NCBI GenBank assembly: GCA_963693365.1
Contig: CAVNZM010000001.1
Coordinates: forward strand, 8,246,001-8,310,000
DNA length: 64,000 bases
Direction of reading: 5' to 3'
DNA from: Amoebidium appalachense
Taxonomy: Eukaryota; Ichthyosporea
This document shows positions 55,125 through 64,000 of this stretch, one piece after another (position 1 is the stretch's first letter; each line of letters starts with the position of its first letter). The position numbers and the translations under genes are program-made. The notes beneath the pieces are model-generated. The model was given only the letters and a program-made list of their open reading frames with translations. It made no database searches and was not told the origin of the DNA.

Positions 55125-55932
55125 GTTTGAGTTTGTAGAAAAGAAAAACGAGGAAAGTTTTGTGTTTGTTGACGATGACAAAGAGAGGATCGGTTGTCGT
55201 GTGTGGTGCAAGTGGCTATAAATAAAACAATGCACCAGCAAAAAGAATAATAGTGTCCGTGTATGTTTTTCACCGGGAGGTTGCTATGAAAACTGTAAAA
55301 AACTGAACACAACGGTCGCAAACGGAAAACATAACAGGGCGAAGGCGATAACGGATCCCGGAAAAAACATGGCGGGTAAAAACAGCCTTGACAGAGGCGT
55401 GCTAATTCGATCTCTCTGCACCAATCAATATGTAAAGCCAGAGCTGATGCAAATGTTTTTTTCTGAGTTACTGAGGCTCATCACAAGGAATTAAGCCTTA
55501 CATCAAGTTTATTTGTTTTGCAAGTAATTTGTTCTATGTATTTTTAAGCTTTGAACGTTTTTATATTATAACTTTTTCAGAACTCTACCACGTATCAAAA
55601 TAATAGCTGGCCAATACTTGTAGACTGTCGGCCGAGGCACTGGCAGAAGCGGAATCTGCAACCCGCCTCTGCTTCACTAACAGTTGATTGGAGAAGAGCA
55701 ATTCTGTTTCGAAATTTCACCTTTTCCGGTTCACGGATTGGGTTTTTGGAAACGTTGAGCGCGCCAAGTTTGAATTCTTTCGATTGGCCGGTACGATCCA
55801 ATCACATGCAGGTATTGTTTTGCGTAACATTTGCGCAAGTTAATCGCAGAGGGCCTCGTAGAAATAAGGGCTACCTAAAAAGGCAGCAGCACCTTTTTTT
55901 TGTGTATTATTTTTCCGTGTGTGTGTGTGTGT

Positions 55933-56006
<74 letters not shown>

Positions 56007-56956
56007 TCGTACATGTGTTTGTGTGTGTGTGTGTGTGTACCGTACGATGTGCATGTGTGTGTGTGTGTGCGGGTGTCACGGTGTGCATACCGTGATTGTA
56101 CATGTGTGCGTGTCACGTGTATGTGCGCGTGTGCTTGCGTGCGTCCGTGTGTTCACATGTGTGTGGAAAGGAGCAGAGGGGGAGACTCGCCGGGGGTGGG
56201 GGGTGGGGCGGGGAGAGGGGAGAGGGGAGGGGAGGGGGGAGGGGGGGGGGGGGGGGGGGGGATCCGGAGGGTGCTCGGAGCGGGGCGATGGCCCGGGAGG
56301 AGGGGGGGATTTGGCCATGGCCATGGTGCACAATGCCTCACGGCGACATCTAGTGATATGTATCTACATGCAGAATGCACGTGTGCACACAATTGAAACG
56401 GCGAGATCATCATCCAGATCTCAGTCCCATGCCATACATTCCGCACATGTGCAATTATTGCTGTGACCGTCTGGACGTGAAATGCCATATTAGGCATATA
56501 TGTGACAATGTTTTGTCTGATCGTACACGTGTCCAATGTGCTGCTGTTTTTTTTTTTTTTTATGCCTTAAAAAAATGTGCTGAATTTAATGTTGAGTAAT
56601 TCTGGCAATGCATTGCGCTCTACGGCAGACCAATCCAAAGAAGATGCTTTCGCAGAATAATTCTGCTTGAGGCAGAAAATGGTCATCCTGTCGGAAGAGA
56701 GCCCTTTTCTTGGTCTGCTTAAAAAGTCACCGAACGGTTCTCTTTACTGGATTGCAGAGTCAGCACGTCTTAGATTTAAGAACTTCCTGCTGCGACAAGC
56801 GGGACATACTATTCATGCATTGAATACTTATGCACAAAACGAAATCTTAGTGCCCACATTTATGTGCTTTGTGCTGTTTAAGCCCAAAATGTTTTACTGT
56901 TGCCACGGTGTTACATGCTGAATGGAGGCTTTTTTTTTTTTGTGTGTGTGTGTGTA

Positions 56957-57031
<75 letters not shown>

Positions 57032-58277
57032 ATATGATGGGGGAAGGAGGAGGGGGGCAGTGATGATTCAGCTCACAGCGTGTACTGCCATCAGGCTATT
57101 TGAGTATCATGTTGGCTTGATGCTGTTGGTTATTGCTGCACCTCGGCATTGTGTGGTGTACATCTAGTGTACACGTGCACATCATGCGGCCGTAGGTACC
57201 TGAGCATATGCAATCCGTACGGTACGGCTGCATATATTTGAACTTTGCCGTGCACTTACTTAGGTCCGAGGCTGAGGCGCAGTTGATCCTACCCACACGG
57301 CATAGCTATGTAGACCTTGTATTGTTTGCATGCACAGGACACATGTCCAGTGACAAGGCTTTGTCGGCATGAATTTGCATATAGCATATTTGATTGATAC
57401 CTCGCCGACGATCAGCACTGCAAGTGCACGCATATCCGTGCAACTAATACATACACAGGCTTGCAAATCACAGTGAATAGCAGAACAGATATGCGGCAGC
57501 AGCGCACACAATGCCATGAATCAGGTGAATTGCCTTGAATGATGGGTACAACAGTCCAAGGCTTGATTTCTCCCTGCATATATTCACAGCAGCACAATCC
57601 TATGCATAGACTCTGAAGGCCGACAACATACGTATATACTACAGTTCCTATATAGCCGAAACAGACAACTATTGCGCATGCATATGCATTGTGCTTTATA
57701 GCGTTTATGAATTCCCGTGTGTTGTGCAAATATAGCTAGATATCGACGTTCCAAATTAACATATCATGCTAAACCTATGTTACATCGGCAACTGCTATGC
57801 CGCAATATGCATTTTTGGAGGTACAACTATATCAAGCCATTACACATCCCACCATATATATGTCAGATATTTGAACCCCAGGTAACACAATATAGAACCC
57901 ATACTACAACGGTCTGTCGATCAATCCGACAAGCATTCACAAGCGACACAACGTGACATGGTCCTTTTTGTGGTGAAACCGGCCCACCCCCTCAACCACC
58001 CATCCACACAAACACACACACACCCCAACAACCCCACTCACCACACCTAACACCCATACCCAAACCCACACATGCAGGCACACCAAAAAGAATACGACGT
58101 GAACAAACAACAAAAAAATTATCATACAATCAATTCAACCAACAAAACCAACTAACTAAATCTATCATATAGATAGCCATACACCCAAACCAATGGGAGC
58201 CAGCCCCACCTATTTCCAAAATCCCCATTCTAACGTGTCCTGCCTGCAGGACACAAGGTGAATACCGGAGTAGGGTT
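55125..58277. other. Spacer between the SANT-like and syntaxin genes
   Basis: Upstream of the SANT-like gene: CCAAT near 55421 and 55798 and ATTGG near 55782, a possible promoter. (GT)n tracts at 55916-56003 and 56939-57028. The 56350-56930 and 57050-57960 parts are ordinary AT-rich sequence with reading frames under 90 codons and no recognisable protein. ACACACACCCCAAC-type A/C-rich DNA at 57985-58130. Confidence 0.5.
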
Positions 58278-58382
58278 TTACCTCAAAACCCGGGCTAGAA
58301 CCACAATCAGAGCCAAAACGAGCAGGATGACAAGGAGGATGAATAGCAGGTAACACTTGCAGTTGCGCGACCGTTTCTGTGG

Positions 58383-58465
<83 letters not shown>

Positions 58466-58466
58466 C

Positions 58467-58527
<61 letters not shown>

Positions 58528-59201
58528 CGCGCGCTTGTGTTTGTTGTGATGGTGGTTAAAGTGGTGGTGGTGTGTGTCTGTGTGTGTGTGTGGGGGGGGG
58601 GGGGGGGGGGGGGGGGGGGAGGGGGGGGGGGGAGGGGGGGAGATCATCAGTTCGAGTGACGAGCACTATGCCACGTCCCCCCCAACCCCTCACCCCCCAC
58701 CCATCACCCCACCCAAAACATGGCCGCAATGCAGGGATGTGAAGCAGGGGAGAAAAATGGAGGTGTGAACACTGTGTTACGGATGTCAACTCTACAAGCA
58801 CCTGCACATATGCACATGGGGCCAAATCAGAGAAAAACGAAGAAACAAATTAGCCACTAGTGTTCGTGTGTCAGTGTTTGCCTATCAGGGAGTCCCCGCA
58901 TCTTTGTGCATACGTGCACGGGCCTGCACGGGTGTGCTCGTTTGTCCCGTGTCTACAGATGTGTGCATGTGTGTGCATGTGTGTCCTCTTGTTTTGTTAT
59001 GTCTGTAAAGGTGGTGAGCGTGCATGTGTGTGTGCACACTGTGTGTTAGTGTGTGTGTGCTTGTGTGCCTGTGTGCACATGTGTTTTCTTTCGTGCCTGT
59101 GCCATTTACCTGATAATCCTGAGCCTTGCCAAGGTCCTGTGTGCCGTTGTCAACCTGTTGTGCTGCAGACACAATGTTGGACTCGATGTTGTCTGCAAAA
59201 A

Positions 59202-59234
<33 letters not shown>

Positions 59235-59390
59235 AGGGGGTTTAAATGTGCCATTAAGTGCGGAGTCCACATAAACAACGGACAAAACGATGCAGAGTGC
59301 AAACGACACAAAAAGAGTATGCATAATAAGCAGAGCCCATCCTCAGGGGGGGGGGGCACGTCATCCACAGTACCCGTTTTTTTTTTTTTT

Positions 59391-59438
<48 letters not shown>

Positions 59439-59833
59439 GCAAAATTCATTAAGGAGTAAGAAGTACAAGCTCATGCGAACCACCAGATACAGAATGCAAC
59501 CCACACATAAGGGCCGCACAATAAGCAGGGGAGGGAGAGCCCCGAGGGGTAGGATATGTTTCAGAGCGCAGAGATAACATTTACGACAGACACACACACA
59601 CACACACACACTCATGCAGGCACGCACGCACACATGCACGAACACACGCCTGTATACACCCTCCCCCACACACACCCAAACACACACCCATCCACCTCCC
59701 CCCCCCTCCCCCTCCCGAAAAAAAAAAAAAAAAAAAAAAACCACCACCACAACCTTCTCCTCTCCCCCTCCTCTCCCTACCTTTTTTCCCTCTTCCCTCC
59801 CCCCCCCCTCCCCCCCCTCCCCCCTCCCCCCCC

Positions 59834-59877
<44 letters not shown>

Positions 59878-60186
59878 ACACACACACACATACACACCAC
59901 CCCATCCCACCCTCCCCCGCATCCCAACCAAGCCCTTCCATCCCCCTCTCCCATCCCCCCTCCCCCTTCCCCCCCCCTCCCCCCTCCTTCTCCCCCCCCC
60001 CCCCCCCCCCCCCCTCTCCTGCCCATCTCCCCCCCCCCCATCCCCCCCCCCCCTCCCCACACCCAACCCCTACCACCCCCCTCTCCTAACCCCCCCCCCT
60101 TTCCCCCCTCACCCCCACCCCCCTCTCCCCCACACCAAGCCACCCACCCACCCACCCACACCCACCCACCACACATCCTCCCCCCC

Positions 60187-60217
<31 letters not shown>

Positions 60218-61382
60218 AAAAAAGAAAGAAAAAAAAAAAACACCCCCACGCACCCACATACCCAGCATGTTGCCCTGCTCATAAACCAGGTTGCCGATAT
60301 CTCTGAACATGGCGTTGACCTCCACAATGGTGCTCTCTATCTCTCTGATTCCCCTCTCCCTTTCGCTGATCACCTGTTCGTTGTATGCTACCTCCTCGTC
60401 TAGCGCTATGGTCTGCTGCTGCTGCCTGCAACAAAAACGGAAAAAAAGAGAAGCAAAATGAGCATACACTAACATCACACCAATCCTACCCCACCTCACC
60501 CGCACACATACACACACACATGCACACAGTGCCACCACCACCAACACCGCCATGCATGCATGCACACATGCACCCACACAACCAACCACAGACACACCAG
60601 AGAGGAGGGTAAAGAGGGGGAAAGGAAAAAGGCACACTGCAGCGTAAGAAAACAAGCCCCCCCCCCCCCCCACCCCCTTCCTAACACCCCCTCCCTAACA
60701 CCTCTCTGCCAAAAAACCGCCCATCCCATCCTCCCCCCCTGGCAAAAAAAAAAGAAACGAAAAAATGAAAAGAAAAAAGAAAAAAGAAGCCCGAACGCAC
60801 GGCCACACAACATCAGAGAAAAAGACGAACAGGAACATCCAAGATTTTAGTTATCAAAAAAGGGCAAAACTCACTCTCTGCGCCGTGACAGACACACACC
60901 TTCGAACCCATTCATGTCCCCACTTATCCTGCACATTACCCCAAATCTACAATCGACATACGTTCACCAATCATCCAAACCCGCCTCCCCCTTTCCCCCC
61001 ACACACCCTCTCTCCCAAATACACCCGCACACACCACCACCACCACAACCTTGCCCCCCCTAAGCCCCTTCCCCCCCAACCCCTCCCTTCGACCCGCCTC
61101 CGCCCCACCATCCCCACCGCCAAAAAAAGAAGGAAACGCACACAGACGAAGACGCAAGACACCCACACCCACTCCCTTAGCCCCCCCCCTCCCCCCTCCC
61201 CCCCCCCACACACGCACACGCACACGCACACACGTCCACGTACACACCTCTGTGCCTGCTGGCCCTGACTGTCCCCCGGCCTATCCTCGAGTGTGATCAG
61301 TGCCCCGGCACTTCCTCTCCTCTGCTCCTCACGCGCTTTGTTGACCTGTGCTCGTTCCTGAACCACACAAGGTCAGGCGCAT

Positions 61383-61448
<66 letters not shown>

Positions 61449-62651
61449 CATCACCGTTCCACGGACAAGCACACACACACGTGCATGCGCATAAGCGGCT
61501 TTGCATGCATGTGTGTGGGAGGGAGGGGGGGGGGGAGGGTTTGAATGCGGAACACGGTATGAAGTACGCATACACGAAGGATACATGCAAAGGCAAACAT
61601 TCAAGTATGCAACATCAGCCATGCGCACGTGGGGGGGGGGGGGGGGGGGGGGGGGGAAGGGGCAAGTCTGCCTGTGCACTTGTGTGCGCGTGTCCGTGTC
61701 TGCATGTATATGTCTGCGTGTGTGCGTGTGTGTTTGTGTGTGTGTGTGGGTGGGTGGATAAACGCGCGCCATGCATGTGTGTCTGAAAGTACACGTATGT
61801 GTGCATGATGCAGGTGTGCGAATGTGTGCATGTGTGTGACTGTGTGGATGTGTGCCTGTCTGTGCATGCGTGCATGCGTGCATGTATGCATGTGTGTGCA
61901 TGTGTTTGCACGTGTACATATGTGCATGTATGCATGAGTGTGCATGTATGTGCATGCATGTGCCTGTTTGCGCATGTGTGCGTGTGTCTGCCTGTACAGT
62001 GCCTGTGTGCACGTGTGCATGTCTACATGTGTTTGCATGTGTGCCTGTGTGTGTCCCCATACCTTTGCTGCCGCCTGCTGCTCCACACTCTCAAACCTTT
62101 GCAGCAAATCGGCAAAGTCTTTGGCCAGCCTCTGTTGCAATAGCCTCCGTTGTGTCTGCACCCCGCCAACTTGTAAAAATCTATCCCCCCCCTCCCCCCC
62201 TCCCCTCCCCCCGGTCGCTCTCCCCCTTTCCCTACATAACTGTTTTCCCCTCTCAGCACTAACTGTTTTCCCTTTCTTGATGAACAAACACGAGTACACA
62301 GAATGAAGGTACAACAACAAGAGCAACAACAAAAAGACCCCCCCCCCCCCCCCCCCCCCCCTCCCCTGCACAAACGCGTAAGGCAAAGTTTGAACTTCAA
62401 TATTTGCATTTCTTCCCTCCTTTTTCACACCTTCCAGCTGCCTGATAAGTGGGTACCTAAATGTAAGACTCGTTCCTTCCTCCATTAGCGCTTCCCTAGC
62501 GCCTTTCTACCAATAGATCTCTACCTGGCTCATCGATTCCGTTTGCATGCCTGAGCAGTGCGACGGAACACTTTGGCTTGGAGCTGCAGCATGCGCACAC
62601 ACTAAACACGCACGCGTGCGCGCACACGCACACACGCACATGCACTCCCTG

Positions 62652-62683
<32 letters not shown>

Positions 62684-63044
62684 CTTCTTGCCCCCCCATG
62701 GGCACCCCTCCCAGGTTGCACCAAGTGAACCACCCACTTCATCCCCTACCATTCATACCCCTTTCAACCCCACCTCCGCCCTCTAGTCCCCCTCCCCCCT
62801 CACCCCCAAAAAAAACAAAAACAAAAAAACACACACACACACAAACCACCCCCCCCCCCCCCAAAAAAAAATGAATGCACACACACATGAGCGCACAAGC
62901 GCACAAACGCAAGCACGCACACACGCACGCATACACCCACACACGGACACCCACCACCCATCCACCCACCCACAACCACATACACCCATACCAACCCCCC
63001 CACACCTCCCCCCCCCCACCAACAAATAAACACACAAGCGCACG

Positions 63045-63107
<63 letters not shown>

Positions 63108-63273
63108 CCCCCCCCCCCTCCCCACCCAACCCCCCCCCCCCCCACACACACACACCCAACTCCTCGCCCTCTCCCCCCCCCCCCCCCCCCCACTCCCCAC
63201 ACACACGCACACAAAAACGCACAAAGCCACCCCTCCCCCCCCCCCCCCCCTCCTCACCCACAGACACACAGAC

Positions 63274-63305
<32 letters not shown>

Positions 63306-63406
63306 GTACATCCACGGTGGGTGCCGCAGCATCCAGCCGTGCCAACTCTTTTATGTCTGCGGCCGTGTCACGTGCAAGCTGCCGAGTGCTCTCCTGCAGT
63401 TCTTGT
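58278..63406 (-). CDS. Qa-SNARE syntaxin (syntaxin-7/PEP12 type), 5' end missing
   Basis: Exons seen: 63406-63310, 62155-62063, 61357-61248, 60425-60262, 59192-59110, 58376-58278; junctions keep frame (phases 0, 0, 2, 1, 0). Syntaxins of this type drive homotypic and late-endosomal membrane fusion. The first two exons give Habc helices ([20 protein letters not shown], then [20 protein letters not shown]). The third is a linker ([11 protein letters not shown]...). The fourth and fifth form the SNARE motif ([33 protein letters not shown] with the zero-layer Gln in YEQG). The last encodes [10 protein letters not shown] followed by a 21-residue hydrophobic anchor and RVLR, stop. The Cys pair before the anchor could be palmitoylated. 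The upstream exon begins with one base completing a codon, so at least one 5' exon is missing; none was found before 64000. Confidence 0.9.
59241..59376 (-). repeat. R1 dispersed repeat, reverse-oriented copy
   Basis: Reverse complement of the R1 core plus part of the head: ends CACGTCATCCACAGTACCCG on the plus strand, with GTATGCATAATAAGCAGAGC in the middle. It starts next to a poly-G tract of about 25 nt, the complement of the usual poly-C tail. Lies in syntaxin intron 5, so it is in sense orientation in a minus-strand gene. Confidence 0.85.
59439..59535 (-). repeat. R1 dispersed repeat, diverged reverse copy
   Basis: AAGAAGTACAAGCTCATGCG, then ACAGAATGCAACCCACACAT, then GCACAATAAGCAGGGGAG follow the reverse R1 order directly after a poly-G tract of about 37 nt. 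Confidence 0.65.
61378..61447 (-). repeat. (GCAC)n microsatellite, syntaxin intron 3 side
   Basis: About 17 uninterrupted GCAC units in the intron just upstream (in gene direction) of the exon 61357-61248. On the minus strand it reads (GTGC)n. Confidence 0.95.
61536..61634 (-). repeat. R1 dispersed repeat, highly diverged reverse copy
   Basis: TTTGAATGCGGAACACGG, then GAAGTACGCATACACGAAGG resemble the reversed R1 3' end. A poly-G tract adjoins it. Only the order and termini support the call. Confidence 0.4.
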
Positions 63407-63778
63407 CTACACATGAATACTGTTAGCAAGAGGAAGGAGAAATATTCAAGAATTAAAATTTAAAGAACACACAAAGGGGTAAGATTATTATGATTCATTT
63501 AGAATGTATGATTATTTAAAAAATTGTTCACCCAACGCATCTCTCTTCCTCTCACTTTCTTCCCCGTTTTCTGCCCAAAATCTGGTCCCTACACTTCTAA
63601 CCCCCCCTCTCCCCCTAACCCTCCCCCCGCCCTCCCCCCTCCCCCCTTCACCACCACCACCACCACCACCACCACCACCACACATACACACACACACACA
63701 CACACACCCCACCTTCACCTCTGTGCATCACGTCGCACAAATACATACACCCTCACGCACTCACAACCACACACAGAG

Positions 63779-63840
<62 letters not shown>

Positions 63841-64000
63841 ACCGACACACACACACCCACACCAGCAGTAAGTGTAGACTACTTCCATGTAACTTCCCCC
63901 TCCTCCCCCCCTCTCTCCCGCCCGTCTCTTCCCACCTACTTCTACCCATTAATCCCACAGCGAGCGCGTGCGCGCGCGCCACACACACACACACACACAC
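63407..64000. other. Upstream syntaxin intron or promoter, repeat-rich
   Basis: AT-rich 63420-63540, then C-rich sequence, (CCA)n at 63650-63680, poly-C of about 48 nt at 63779-63826 and CA tracts to the window end. No syntaxin N-terminal exon (start Met plus Habc helix A) could be recognised. Confidence 0.5.

Noticed and set aside
56667-56921. 84-codon frame MRQKMVILSEESPFLG
   Set aside because: Isolated, no recognisable domain or splice signals, in AT-rich spacer.
62497-62580. Extra syntaxin exon between 63310 and 62155 (frames reading [14 protein letters not shown] or [15 protein letters not shown])
   Set aside because: No phase fits the flanking exons, which are both phase 0 at the junction, and direct joining gives a continuous Habc helix as in syntaxin 7.

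Overview
The window is eukaryotic nuclear DNA. Its genes have many small exons with GT-AG introns, and the introns are packed with CA/GT, CT and very long poly-C or poly-G tracts. No bacterial, organellar or viral gene was seen. The organism is probably a unicellular eukaryote close to opisthokonts (for example a unicellular holozoan), but this is only an inference. It rests on a dihydrolipoamide succinyltransferase without an E3-binding domain, an animal/fungal-type cytosolic leucyl-tRNA synthetase, a HENMT1-sized HEN1 and a Qa-SNARE of the syntaxin-7/PEP12 type. No species is claimed.

Layout: a complete HEN1 small-RNA 2'-O-methyltransferase gene (284-5463, minus) is divergent from a complete DLST gene (6384-15116, plus; 13 exons, 442 aa); their 0.9 kb spacer is rich in CCAAT boxes. 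A complete cytosolic leucyl-tRNA synthetase gene follows (16053-37796, plus; 28 exons, 1054 aa). After a repeat-rich spacer comes a MYND-finger gene (about 40178-48098, plus) whose largest exon carries several frameshifts. One of its introns holds a 929-bp hAT-like element with terminal inverted repeats and an 8-bp target duplication. After a minisatellite and poorly coding DNA come a Myb/SANT-like coiled-coil gene (52131-55124, minus; 253 aa) and the 3' part of a syntaxin gene (58278-63406, minus), whose first exon lies outside the window or was not found.

Exon phases were joined by hand, and every junction of HEN1, DLST, LARS, the SANT-like gene and the syntaxin keeps frame. These genes do not form a pathway: DLST acts in the mitochondrial TCA cycle, LARS in cytosolic translation, HEN1 in small-RNA stabilisation, the syntaxin in endosomal membrane fusion.

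The most unusual signal is a recurrent architecture in which splice-junction segments are tandemly duplicated inside the adjoining intron. Exon-end-plus-donor copies occur in LARS introns 19, 20 and 24 (two copies) and in intron 2 of the SANT-like gene. Acceptor copies occur in DLST intron 7 and LARS intron 15, and about 15 decoy acceptors stand in LARS intron 17. The copies in introns 20 and 24 changed mainly at synonymous or conservative positions, so some may be used as alternative exons. A second signal is a 183-bp dispersed repeat family, here called R1, that always runs into a poly-C tract. A third is a roughly 120-nt-arm inverted repeat in the longest LARS intron.
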